The notes beneath the pieces were generated by a model, which saw only the letters and a list, made by a program, of their open reading frames with translations, was not told where the DNA came from and did no database searches. Both the position numbers and the translations under genes were made by a program. A DNA stretch of 64,000 nt from Brucella haematophila. Lineage in GTDB: Bacteria > Pseudomonadota > Alphaproteobacteria > Rhizobiales > Rhizobiaceae. Location of the stretch: positions 434,001 through 498,000 of the forward strand of contig NZ_VCPE01000003.1 in the NCBI RefSeq assembly GCF_005938105.1. Direction: 5' to 3'. Below are positions 40,991-50,044 of this stretch, piece by piece. Within the stretch, counting starts at the first letter, position 1, and every line of letters begins with the position of its first letter.

Positions 40991-42664
40991 CTAACCTCCC
41001 AGTGTCGAAGCAATGCCCACAATCACTGGTCCCATAAGAGGCAAGAGCACATTTGAGATGGCATAGGTAACTGTGTACCCGATCACAGGTGTGGAGTTTC
41101 CCGCTTGTGATACGAGTGCGCTAATCGTTGGCGTACTGCAATGCTGCCCGGCGATTGCACCAAGAAGGATTGGCGTATCGATATTCATCAATTTTGAGCC
41201 AACGAAAAGCGACACCAACGCAGGCACGAACGAAACTACCAGACCCAGCAGTGGGAGGATAAGTCCGTATTCGAGAATGAGCGCGATTGCATCGGGTCCG
41301 GCACTCAGTCCAATGGCGGCTATAAAAACGGCCAGTCCAAAATCTTTCGCAAACTCCGCAGCCGGAACCGGGAATCCGCCGCGTGCTGGATTTCTCATGT
41401 TGAGCCAACCAAAAGCAAGGCCGGCAATCAACGCGCCGCCGCCAGATCCCAACGATAGCTCCCAACCTCGGATACTGAGCGAGAATTGGCCCAAAAGAAG
41501 GCCGACGACGATACCGAGGCCGAGAAATACAAAGTCAGTACTGCCGACTTTTGGCAGCGGCTTGCCCAAAGTTTCAACAGCTCGGGAGACCGGTTTGTCC
41601 TGCCCGTAAAGTGTCAAGACGTCGCCTTCATGGAGAACTGTACCCGGCAATGCCGGAACAGTCTGACCCAAACGTCGCACGTTAGAAATGAACACTCCGC
41701 GTTTTAGATCGGGCGAAGCTGACTGTCGCAATTGACGGATCTGACGCCCGAAAGCTTCTTTTCGAATGAGAACGACTTCCCGGGTAACAAGCGCCAGGCT
41801 GGTTCCATCAGGTACAGGTACTTCCTCTCCGAAGAAATCCTGAACTGCTATCACCGCGTTACGGCGGCCATGCACAATGACAATGTCATCTGGATTCAAC
41901 AGGAAACTGGGATCTGTTTGAAGAATTTTCCTATGTCGTCGAACACGTTCAATCGTGACTGCCCAGTTCCAATCTTTCTCCAGGTCGCCAACAGTCTGCC
42001 CAGCAAGCGAACCTGCCCTGAAAGCCCGGGCAACAAACATGGGCAAGCCCTCAACCTGATCCTCGTCATCGTCCTCAGAACCAAGTCTGCGGGCGAGCGC
42101 CTGCGCTTCGGTCTTGAGGTCGACTTTCAAAAGCATCGGCGCAAGCTGGGTGGTAAACACTACAATTCCGATGAGGCCGAACAGATAGGTAAGACTATAG
42201 GCCGTAGCGACGTTGGCCTGTAATTGTTCGATTTGTTCCGGCGAGATCACCAGATGTGAGATTGCTTGTGACGCTGTTCCGATGACAGCAGATTCCGTTG
42301 CAGATCCAGCAAATAGACCAGTGGCTGTTCCGATATCGAGCTTGAATAGAATGATAGCCGTCGCAACCAGAATGGTGACACATACAACCTCGATTAGGGA
42401 AAATATTCCATAACGCCATCCGCCTCTGATATTGGCAAAGAACTGCGGCCCTGCTGTAAACCCCAACGCGTAAATAAAGAGGGTGAATGCGCTGTCTTTC
42501 AGGTCTGCTGACATGCGAACGCCGAGCTGCCCTATGGTCAGTGCCACCAACAATGTTCCGCAAACCCCACCCAATCGAACGGGGCCGATGCGCAGTTTGC
42601 CAATGAGGTAACCAATCGCGAGTGAGACAAAGAGCGCGACGACAGGGTCTTTCAGAAAATACAT
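40991..42664 (-). CDS. AspT/YidE-YbjL family membrane exchanger with RCK_C domains
   Basis: A 557-residue protein. An N-terminal membrane domain (LYIGKLRIGPVRLGG-like; GFTAGPQFFANIRGG) is followed by two TrkA-C/RCK_C-type cytoplasmic repeats (about 200-360; FSRKEAFGRQIRQL-type VVLIRKEAFGRQIRQLRQS), then a second membrane domain with GLSAGPDAIALILEYG and QHCSTPTISALVSQAGNSTPVIGY. This duplicated membrane unit with central RCK_C domains is the AspT (aspartate:alanine exchanger) and YidE/YbjL architecture. The substrate here is unknown. It is transcribed away from the molybdenum hydroxylase operon. Confidence 0.85.
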   Translation of the reverse strand: MYFLKDPVVALFVSLAIGYLIGKLRIGPVRLGGVCGTLLVALTIGQLGVRMSADLKDSAFTLFIYALGFTAGPQFFANIRGGWRYGIFSLIEVVCVTILVATAIILFKLDIGTATGLFAGSATESAVIGTASQAISHLVISPEQIEQLQANVATAYSLTYLFGLIGIVVFTTQLAPMLLKVDLKTEAQALARRLGSEDDDEDQVEGLPMFVARAFRAGSLAGQTVGDLEKDWNWAVTIERVRRHRKILQTDPSFLLNPDDIVIVHGRRNAVIAVQDFFGEEVPVPDGTSLALVTREVVLIRKEAFGRQIRQLRQSASPDLKRGVFISNVRRLGQTVPALPGTVLHEGDVLTLYGQDKPVSRAVETLGKPLPKVGSTDFVFLGLGIVVGLLLGQFSLSIRGWELSLGSGGGALIAGLAFGWLNMRNPARGGFPVPAAEFAKDFGLAVFIAAIGLSAGPDAIALILEYGLILPLLGLVVSFVPALVSLFVGSKLMNIDTPILLGAIAGQHCSTPTISALVSQAGNSTPVIGYTVTYAISNVLLPLMGPVIVGIASTLGG

Positions 42665-43086
42665 CGCTAATCCCTATCTTGTCGCATCTATATTCTATAC
42701 GTGATGCATATCTAATATAATATTGATGTTTTTCTATCTGTCCAGATTCAGAAAAGAATTTTATTAGAAATTCTTCATCTTGTTACTTGGTGGCGGGGAG
42801 CGCCATTATGGGCGCCTTTCAAGCTTGGCGAGCGATTGAATATGCTGAGCTGCATCCGACACATTCACTGCGCGGGCTGGCTTTTCCGTATTATTGGCAG
42901 TAGTTCGAAATTGTTATTTCTCTATTGAATAAATATCCAATCGAATTTATTTTCGTGAATCATCGAGATGAATTCCTATAATATTTAAAGGAATAGTATT
43001 ATATTTAACTAAATTAGAAATGACAAATACAATATTGAGATTTTGCTTAATAATGCCCCGTAGGATGATCATCAACAGGTTCTGGG
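42665..43086. other. AT-rich divergent gap
   Basis: No gene seen. The gap is distinctly AT-richer than its surroundings and separates the divergent exchanger and molybdenum hydroxylase operons. A palindrome with ATTCCT and AGGAAT arms (42972-42994) lies about 90 bases before the small-subunit ATG and may be an operator. No promoter could be assigned with confidence. Confidence 0.4.
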
Positions 43087-43632
43087 ATGAGTATGGAGAA
43101 ACGACCACTTACCCTTACGGTCAATGGCGTCACGGTCGGACCGATGGATGTCCCGCTCGGTATGCCAATGGTCGATTTTCTACATGAATATCTCGATTTG
43201 ACGGGGACGCATTTCGGTTGTGGTCAAGGCATTTGTCATGCTTGTACCGTGATCGAGGTGAAGCCTGACGGTACCAAAACTGAAAGCCGCACATGCATCT
43301 ATGACGCGCACTTCTTTGACGGCAAATCGATCCTTACGATTGAGGGGCATGGAGAGCGAGACGCTACTGGTAATGTTCGCGTTTTGACGTCGATTCAGCA
43401 GGCATTTATCGACCATTTTTCTTTTCAGTGCGGCTATTGCACGCCCGGTTTTGTTGCCGGCGCAACCGTTTTTATCGAGCAGCTTAAACGGCAACCAGTG
43501 AAGCGTGCTAATCTGGAGGCGGCGATTGAAGATGCGCTTGATGTCCATATTTGCCGCTGCACCGGCTACGTTCGTTACTATGAGGCGATCCGCGATGTTG
43601 CTCTGGCGACGCCCGGCTGTGTCGTCGGTTGA
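43087..43632 (+). CDS. molybdenum hydroxylase small subunit, two 2Fe-2S clusters
   Basis: A 181-residue iron-sulfur subunit of the xanthine dehydrogenase/aldehyde oxidase family. The plant-type ferredoxin cluster is bound by Cys45, Cys50, Cys53 (FGCGQGICHACT) and Cys70. The second cluster is bound by Cys115, Cys118 (QCGYCTPG) and Cys156, Cys158 (ICRCTGY). There is no signal peptide, as is usual for IorA/PaoA-like subunits that travel with a Tat-exported partner. The next gene encodes a cytochrome rather than an FAD subunit, so electrons leave through haem. Confidence 0.9.
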   Translation: MSMEKRPLTLTVNGVTVGPMDVPLGMPMVDFLHEYLDLTGTHFGCGQGICHACTVIEVKPDGTKTESRTCIYDAHFFDGKSILTIEGHGERDATGNVRVLTSIQQAFIDHFSFQCGYCTPGFVAGATVFIEQLKRQPVKRANLEAAIEDALDVHICRCTGYVRYYEAIRDVALATPGCVVG

Positions 43633-43653
43633 TCGGGGCGGAGTGGCGGGGGC

Positions 43654-44964
43654 ATGAAACATAAGCGTCTTTATTACATTGCTTTAGCCGCCCTGCTGAT
43701 TGTCGGTGCGGGGGGGTTTTCCGTCTTTCTTGGAGTGTTTCGAGCTTCATCCCTCACTCCCGATGTGAAAACGCCACTGTCTGCCGAACAACTGCATGCG
43801 CTTGTTCCTAGAGGACAGGAATTGGCGCGAGCTGCCGATTGCTTCGGCTGCCATTCCTTGCCTGAGGGGCCTATGGCTGCAGGTGGCGTCGCAATTTCAA
43901 CCCCATTCGGCACACTTCATTCGACCAACATTACGCCAGATCCCACCTACGGTATCGGCAAGTACAGCCGGGCGGATTTCCATCGTGTGATGAAGTATGG
44001 CATCGCACCGGGGCATCGCAATCTTTATCCAGCCATGCCGTTCCTGTTCACCCAGGTGACAACGCCGGATGATATCGACGCGCTCTATGCCTATCTGATG
44101 ACGATACCGCCGATTGCTATTGCCAATAAGCGTAATAGCGCCATCTTTCGTCTGCCTGTCCGTCCTTTCGTAAATTTCTGGGCACTTTTCAATTTTCCAA
44201 AACGCGAAGCGCCGTACAATGACCAGCGCTCCGCCGACTGGAACCGAGGCGCTTATCTGGTTGAGGGGCTGGCTCATTGCGGAGGATGTCACACGCCGCT
44301 CAATCTCATGATGGCACCCGACTTTGCGCGCAATTTGCAAGGCGGCATATTGGAAGGCATGGTTGCGCCTGACATTACCCAGCCGATGCTGACACGACAG
44401 GGCTTCGATATCCGCGCCTTGAGCCAATATTTGAAGACCGGTATCGCCCCTCAGGGGACATCCTTCGCTGATATGAATACGGTGACCCATTTCTCCACCA
44501 ATGTCATGGCGGATGACGATATTCGCGCCATTGCCACTTACCTTCTGACGGACAAAGACGGAAATATCCCGGCCGCAAAGTCGGCGCCCGAAGCTCTGCC
44601 GCAGGCGCTTCAGGCTGCGCCCGGCAGCGAAATGGACAAAGGGCGAATGTCCTATATTTCGGCCTGTGCGGGCTGTCACGGCCTGAAAGGCGAAGGCATA
44701 CCCAATGTCGCGCCTGCCATGAAAGGCAACGGTATCGTGGCACTGGATCGGCCAAACGCGCTGATCAATACTATCTTGAACGGCATCGCCACCCAGACAT
44801 TCACGGACCGACAGCGCATGTACGCCATGCCGTCTTTTGCCGATACGATGGACGAGAGCGAGATCGCGGCCCTTGTCAGCTGGATGCGCGCGCAATGGGG
44901 CGGACAAGGCGGGCATCCGGTTACCGGTGGGGAAGTCAAAGCATTCCGACGCTCCGTTCGATAA
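43654..44964 (+). CDS. membrane-anchored triheme cytochrome c
   Basis: A 436-residue cytochrome with an N-terminal anchor (ALAALLIVGAGGFSVFLGVF) and three CXXCH haem sites: CFGCH (Cys63), CGGCH (about 208) and CAGCH (about 338). The spacing matches the three-haem subunit of membrane alcohol/gluconate dehydrogenases and IorAB-type aldehyde oxidases. It would pass electrons from the molybdenum enzyme to the respiratory chain. Confidence 0.9.
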   Translation: MKHKRLYYIALAALLIVGAGGFSVFLGVFRASSLTPDVKTPLSAEQLHALVPRGQELARAADCFGCHSLPEGPMAAGGVAISTPFGTLHSTNITPDPTYGIGKYSRADFHRVMKYGIAPGHRNLYPAMPFLFTQVTTPDDIDALYAYLMTIPPIAIANKRNSAIFRLPVRPFVNFWALFNFPKREAPYNDQRSADWNRGAYLVEGLAHCGGCHTPLNLMMAPDFARNLQGGILEGMVAPDITQPMLTRQGFDIRALSQYLKTGIAPQGTSFADMNTVTHFSTNVMADDDIRAIATYLLTDKDGNIPAAKSAPEALPQALQAAPGSEMDKGRMSYISACAGCHGLKGEGIPNVAPAMKGNGIVALDRPNALINTILNGIATQTFTDRQRMYAMPSFADTMDESEIAALVSWMRAQWGGQGGHPVTGGEVKAFRRSVR

Positions 44965-45030
44965 TGTGTGGAACTGATTTGACCGTATCGCGGATGGTAT
45001 CCCGCCACGGTTGATTAAGGAGATAGATAC

Positions 45031-47958
45031 ATGGCTGCCGGATTGTCACGCCGTGATTTCATCAAATTGGGTACGTTCGCGGGCATCTCGGTCCTCTTTG
45101 CGCGTCTTCCCAATGCTCAAGCGCTGGAGGTCCAATCCGGCCCGGCTGCCGCAGACTGGATCGGTGCCGACGGAAAGGCACGCTATCGCTGGGATGCGAT
45201 ACGCAAGGTAACCGGGGGCAAAACCTTTGCGCGTGATTATCGCGCCAAAGACATCGCTGGCTGGACGAAGGATCAGGGGCACGCGTTTTTCATCAAGGCG
45301 ACCAATGCCGACCGCACGTTCGAAGGTCTGAATCTATCGTCACTGGGCAAAGACCTCCAGCCCGACTGTCTGGTCATGCATGAAGATCTGGAGCGGCATG
45401 GTCTCCGTGTTCCGCAAGTACCCGATCTGGCGGAAGAGTTTTTCGGCAGGAACTTTCTCGTTCCGAAAGGTGAAACACCGCCGTTGCTGGGCCACCCGGT
45501 GGCTCTGCTCGTTTATGACGATTTCGAGCGCTTCGAACTCGCAAAACGGACGCTGCGGTTTGAACCGGATATCGTGCGTTATGGCGCGCAAACCGGTCCC
45601 AAGCCGCCGAAGCATTACGGTGCCGCCCGTTATGTGCGTATCGGCGGTGAAACCCCGACGTCGCCTTCTGTTTATTCCTCTTTTCAGGATGCGACCATCT
45701 TTGGCAATTTCAAGGGTGACGAGCCTGTCTGGCCGGACGAAAGCCAGACGGGTCTCTTCGTTCCGCGTTCCGTACAGACCAGGCATCGTGGTGGAGGTGC
45801 GCGCGATCTCGAACAGGTGGCGCGCGAGACTTATGAACCCATGCGTCGCGGGATGAATGCGGCGCATGAACTAGCCGGAGAGATTGAAGTCGCGCGAAAG
45901 AATGCCGACAAGATCGTTCTCGATCGCAAGGCATTTTCCCAGTCTGTTGACCCTTCTGCGCTGGAAGCGGACAATGGCAATGCCTGGTACGATGCGCAAA
46001 CACGGACGCTGCATATCATCGCTGCCGTACAATCGCCCTATGATACGGCGCGTTTTGCCGCAATGATCGTCAAGGGCAACAAGCATTTTCCGGTCGATGA
46101 GATCAAACTCCTTTCCGGCACCACAGTCGGTTACGGCTCGAAGGATCACTCGATCTTCCCACTCTATTGCGTGATGGCGGCCTTTTATGGCGGTGGTAAA
46201 GCCGTGCGCCTCGCCAATGATCGCTATGAGCAATTCCAGCTCGGGCTCAAACGACACTCCATGCATATGGATGTTTCTCTCGTCGCGGACCGCAAGACAG
46301 GTCAGTTTGAAATCATGAAGGGTCAGTATGTCGCCAATGGCGGCGGGCGGGCCAATTACTCCTTTTCCGTCGCGCAGGTCGCCGCAACAGCGGCGCAGTC
46401 GATTTATTATCTGCCGAAGTCGGATTTCAGTTCTGTCGCTCTGGCGAGCCGAGCCGTGGATGCCGGCTCCATGCGCGGCTATGGTGCGCTTCAGGTCATG
46501 TCGGTGACCGAATTGATGGTCGATGAACTGGCGAATGAACTCGCGATTGACGCCATCGAACTGCGCCAGCGCAATGCCACGAAAGCAGGCTATCTGAACA
46601 CGCAAGGCGCGCAACCGCTGGGTGACCCGCGCAATACCGAAATGCTGGAGAAAGCCGCAGCCAATCCGCTATGGGTCAATCGGGCACAGGCCAAGAAGGA
46701 CTATGACGCGGCGCATCCGGGGCGTCTCTACGGCATCGGCTTCGCGCAGGTACAGAAGGATTACGGCACGGGAGCCGATACATCCGCGCTTGCACTGGAG
46801 TTCGATGCGCAGGGGCGGCTGACCATGCGGCATTGCGTGCAGGAAATAGGCACCGGAGCGACCACCGCCCAGCAGGTGCTGGTGCGTGATATTATCGGCA
46901 AGGTGCCGGATGATGTCGAGTTCGGTGTCACGGATTTCCCGCAGCTTCCTATCATCGCCGAACGCTCGCCCTACACAATCTCCCAAGCCCAGCAGGATGA
47001 AGCGGAAAAAAACCCGTTCTGGGTACCCGCCACCTTGCCTGCGATGAGCGCTTCCAACAGCGCCTATTTCCTGAGTTTTGGTACACGTCAGGCGGCACAG
47101 TTCCTGCTGGAAAACGCCATCTGGCCAGCGGCCCGCGCCATCTGGAGCGAAGGCCCGGCAGGTGGACAAATATCCGCCGGTGACGTCAGCTTTGCCGATA
47201 TGCGCGTTGTATCGGGGGGTGTCGTAGGCGGAGGAATGGAGGCGCTTTCCTTTGAGCGTATCGCTCGCAAGGCTCATGATCTGGGATTGATAACAGGCGT
47301 GGCGCTTCACTGCTTCAGCCGCTGGGAATGGGCCACTGCGCAATTCAATATACCTGGCACTGGCATGCGTGAACTCCCGATCGACGCCTTGGCGGTCCGC
47401 TATGGCGAAGGCGCTTCCGCCGCGACGAAGCGGCGGATGACCACTGGCGGCTATGAATACATCAATCGCAGCAAGGTCAATTTCCCGCCGGTGCAGCGCA
47501 ACAATGCAGGCGTGACGACCTATGCTCCTGCCTCCTGCCTTGTCGAGTTGAACGTCAATACCTTCACCGGCGCGGTCGAGATCATGCAGCATCACAGTAT
47601 TCTTGATCCCGGCAAGATCATCGTGCCCGAACTTGTTTCGGGCCAGCAGCAGGGTGGTCTGGCCATGGGGATCGGCCATGCACTCATGGAGGAGTTGCCG
47701 CTTTATGAAGATGGGCCGGGCGATGGAACGTGGAATTTCAATCGCTACACATTGCCAAGGTCGAAAAACGTTGCCGTGTGGAACCAGACGGCGGAATATC
47801 TGACGCCACTTTCCGACACATCGCCGCCCAAAGGCATAGCGGAGGTTGTGACGATCCCAATCATTCCGGCCATTGGCAATGCCATTGCGCATGCCACGGG
47901 CAAGCGGTTCTACGAATTTCCGATCACGCCTGAAAAGATCAAGCAACAACTGGGATAG
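45031..47958 (+). CDS. molybdopterin-dependent aldehyde/aromatic-ring oxidoreductase, large subunit
   Basis: A 975-residue large subunit of the xanthine oxidase family. The N-terminus is a Tat signal (SRRDFIK, then LGTFAGISVLFARLPNAQA), so it is exported folded. MRGYGALQVMSVTELMVDEL and VQEIGTGATTAQQVLVRDI bind the pterin; the catalytic Glu lies in PPKGIAEVVTIP near the C-terminus. It is nearest to the isoquinoline 1-oxidoreductase/aldehyde dehydrogenase (IorB-like) group that works with a cytochrome. The N-terminal about 330 residues resemble an added domain rather than the standard a/b hammerhead alone. Substrate: probably an aldehyde or N-heterocycle, unassigned. Confidence 0.85.
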   Translation: MAAGLSRRDFIKLGTFAGISVLFARLPNAQALEVQSGPAAADWIGADGKARYRWDAIRKVTGGKTFARDYRAKDIAGWTKDQGHAFFIKATNADRTFEGLNLSSLGKDLQPDCLVMHEDLERHGLRVPQVPDLAEEFFGRNFLVPKGETPPLLGHPVALLVYDDFERFELAKRTLRFEPDIVRYGAQTGPKPPKHYGAARYVRIGGETPTSPSVYSSFQDATIFGNFKGDEPVWPDESQTGLFVPRSVQTRHRGGGARDLEQVARETYEPMRRGMNAAHELAGEIEVARKNADKIVLDRKAFSQSVDPSALEADNGNAWYDAQTRTLHIIAAVQSPYDTARFAAMIVKGNKHFPVDEIKLLSGTTVGYGSKDHSIFPLYCVMAAFYGGGKAVRLANDRYEQFQLGLKRHSMHMDVSLVADRKTGQFEIMKGQYVANGGGRANYSFSVAQVAATAAQSIYYLPKSDFSSVALASRAVDAGSMRGYGALQVMSVTELMVDELANELAIDAIELRQRNATKAGYLNTQGAQPLGDPRNTEMLEKAAANPLWVNRAQAKKDYDAAHPGRLYGIGFAQVQKDYGTGADTSALALEFDAQGRLTMRHCVQEIGTGATTAQQVLVRDIIGKVPDDVEFGVTDFPQLPIIAERSPYTISQAQQDEAEKNPFWVPATLPAMSASNSAYFLSFGTRQAAQFLLENAIWPAARAIWSEGPAGGQISAGDVSFADMRVVSGGVVGGGMEALSFERIARKAHDLGLITGVALHCFSRWEWATAQFNIPGTGMRELPIDALAVRYGEGASAATKRRMTTGGYEYINRSKVNFPPVQRNNAGVTTYAPASCLVELNVNTFTGAVEIMQHHSILDPGKIIVPELVSGQQQGGLAMGIGHALMEELPLYEDGPGDGTWNFNRYTLPRSKNVAVWNQTAEYLTPLSDTSPPKGIAEVVTIPIIPAIGNAIAHATGKRFYEFPITPEKIKQQLG

Positions 47959-47966
47959 AGGCGCGC

Positions 47967-49001
47967 ATGGACCTGTTTGATATATCTAGCGCGACCAATG
48001 AAAGTCAGGATGTTCCTGGTCTGGCGGAAGACTGGTTGCGGATGGGGCGGGAGGTCGCGCTTGCCACGGTCGTGCAGACATGGGGTTCCGCACCGCGACG
48101 GATGGGCAGTCAATTGATTGTCGATGCCGATGGCGCGTTTCAGGGGTCGGTTTCAGGCGGCTGTGTGGAGGCGGAGGTGCTGGCGAGAGCCGCCGATGTC
48201 ATCAGAACGGGCAAGCCAGATATGGTTGAATCCGGCGTTGCCGATGAAACGGCATGGCGTGCAGGGCTGTCCTGTGGCGGATCAATCCGCATCTATCTCG
48301 AGCGCGCCGACCGCGATCTGCTGCGGGCACTTAATGTAGAGCGCCGGGCGCGGCGGGCTGTTGCGGTGCTGACCGATCTGGAAACGGGCGCGAACCGGCT
48401 TATTCGCAGCGGCGACGAACTGCCACCCGCATTTCAACCGATCATCGGGCGCAGTTTTGCGCATGGTGTATCGGCCCTTGTGGAAGCGGATAATAAAACG
48501 CTGTTTTGTAACATGCATCTTCCCAGCCCGCGTTTTGTCATCATAGGCGCGGTGCATATAGCACAGGTGCTGGCGCCAATGGCGCGCATGGTGGGTTATG
48601 ATGTCGAAGTCATCGACCCGCGCACGGCCTTTGCCACGCGGCAACGTTTCCCTGATAGCACGCTATATGCCGAATGGCCGCAGGATGTGTTTGCGGCGCA
48701 TCCGCTCGATCCTTATACGGCGGTCGCGGTTATGACCCACGATCCCAAGATCGACGACGCCGCGTTGATTGCTGCCTTGCAGGCGGGTTGCTTTTATGTC
48801 GGAGCGCTGGGCAGCCGCAAAAGCCATGCGAAGCGCCTGCAACGGCTGGAAATAGCGGGTATGGATCATGCCATGCTGGCGCGCATTGAAGGACCGATTG
48901 GCCTTGCTATTGGCGCCAGCAACCCGGCGGAAATTGCGGTTTCCATTCTGGCGCGGCTGGTCCAGTGCCTTCGTCAGCCTGAGATGCGGCTGGCCGCCTG
49001 A
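47967..49001 (+). CDS. XdhC family molybdenum-cofactor maturation protein
   Basis: A 344-residue XdhC/CoxI-type protein. The N-terminal XdhC domain has VVQTWGSAPRRMGSQLIVD and SVSGGCVEAEVL; the C-terminal Rossmann domain has VIIGAVHIAQVLAPMARMVGYDV and VMTHDPKIDDAALIAAL, then YVGALGSRKSHAKR. XdhC proteins sulfurate and insert the molybdenum cofactor. It starts eight bases after the large-subunit stop, so it serves the enzyme of this operon. Confidence 0.9.
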   Translation: MDLFDISSATNESQDVPGLAEDWLRMGREVALATVVQTWGSAPRRMGSQLIVDADGAFQGSVSGGCVEAEVLARAADVIRTGKPDMVESGVADETAWRAGLSCGGSIRIYLERADRDLLRALNVERRARRAVAVLTDLETGANRLIRSGDELPPAFQPIIGRSFAHGVSALVEADNKTLFCNMHLPSPRFVIIGAVHIAQVLAPMARMVGYDVEVIDPRTAFATRQRFPDSTLYAEWPQDVFAAHPLDPYTAVAVMTHDPKIDDAALIAALQAGCFYVGALGSRKSHAKRLQRLEIAGMDHAMLARIEGPIGLAIGASNPAEIAVSILARLVQCLRQPEMRLAA

Positions 49002-49027
49002 ATGTCATTGAAAAATCTGCGATATGC

Positions 49028-49057
49028 GCGCTGGTCGTGAGACCGGCGCATTTTATT
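49028..49057 (+). terminator. terminator of the molybdenum hydroxylase operon
   Basis: GCGCTGGTC and GACCGGCGC form a 9-bp stem with one wobble around GTGA and are followed by ATTTTATT. It is 27 bases after the XdhC stop. Confidence 0.75.
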
Positions 49058-50044
49058 GCGCGCTTGTGAACCGCGATATCTAACCACCGATACCATTGAC
49101 TGCCGGACCCATCGGCGTTGATGCGCTCAACACCGGCAATCGCACTGGCGAACTGGTTCCTTCGTGCCGGAACCAAAGCCAAACCCGCCCTCATTTTTCT
49201 GTGATTCTGTTCGTCTTCGGTCGCTGTTGCGGAAAAGCGACAGGCGAAACGACCTTTTGGCAGATATGCCCGGCACCGAGCGCGCGCCTGCGCGGCATCA
49301 TGGCCCATGTCATCGAAAGCCAATTCCTTAATGGAAACAACGATGTTTCACAGAACCTAATTTAGTATACACAACATAAATCCCAAATATACTTATGTCA
49401 ATAAATTAGTAATATCAAATAACTTACCCAGAAATGTTGTAATATTGACAGTTTTTGTAAGGGAATCTAAACATAGTCACAGTTTTTTTACTAAAGTTAG
49501 TCTTGAATAAGCGTGGGAAGAATTGCTTTTAGCGGGCCGCGTTCAGGTGATGGCGGTTGATTCCAAAGGAAGAAAACGCCGGGTGTGAGTGCGAAATTTG
49601 CCACCGGTGCCGGTGGAGATGGATGCGCCCGCATTCGGTTTGGTTTTTGAGGTGAGAGATTGCAGCGGCCCGGTTTGGGATTTTTATTGAGGGATAATGC
49701 AGATGCGGCGCTTGGGCCGCACGATTGGCCATGCGCTGCTTTTGCCATGCGCGGTCTTCGTGTTTTTTTGGCCGTTTTCGAGGTGCGCCTCAAGGGCCAG
49801 CCAGACGGTGCGCTGGCGCTAATATCAGAACATTCATGCGCAAGCGCAAAGCGGGGCCTGTCGCGGCGGGCTGCTTTCGCGTGTTTGCGCGCGCAACCAT
49901 GTGCGTAGGCGTGAGCGAGTAGTCGAATTTTGAGGCCCGGCAGTGCCGGAAAGCCTCGCCGAAACCGTCAGTGCCCGATGCCCGTAGAGGGGCGCGACAC
50001 TGACACCACCAATTTGAAGAACGAATACATATCAGGAGCAGATA
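49058..50044. other. long gap with promoter and structured leader of autotransporter 2
   Basis: No convincing gene seen; the open frames here lack recognisable domains. 49366-49500 is strongly AT-rich, and TTGACA (49445-49450) with TAAACA 17 bases on is a possible promoter, giving a leader of over 500 bases. 49500-49930 is GC-rich with no assigned function. Two adjacent hairpins (49932-49957 and 49967-50004) precede the ATG at 50045, which follows CAGGAGCAGATA. Confidence 0.45.
49932..50004 (+). promoter_or_regulatory. double-hairpin leader RNA before autotransporter 2
   Basis: Hairpin 1: GAGGC and GCCTC enclose a perfect CCGGC-AGT-GCCGG (49937-49949). Hairpin 2: GTCAGTG (49967-49973) pairs with CACTGAC (49998-50004) and encloses a GCCC...GGGC helper stem. 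Both end about 40 bases before the start codon and are GC-rich, so they may set translation or stabilise the long mRNA. A regulatory function is inference. Confidence 0.5.

Noticed and set aside
46669-47949. 426-residue minus-strand open frame opposite the molybdenum hydroxylase large subunit
   Set aside because: Its composition is that of an antisense shadow, while the + strand has conserved motifs throughout.
49096-49365. 89-residue open frame in the gap after XdhC
   Set aside because: No domain or ribosome site; its start region falls just after the terminator of the operon.
49660-49908. Short open frames in the leader of autotransporter 2
   Set aside because: Low-complexity, GC-driven frames without recognisable domains; the region is better read as leader DNA.
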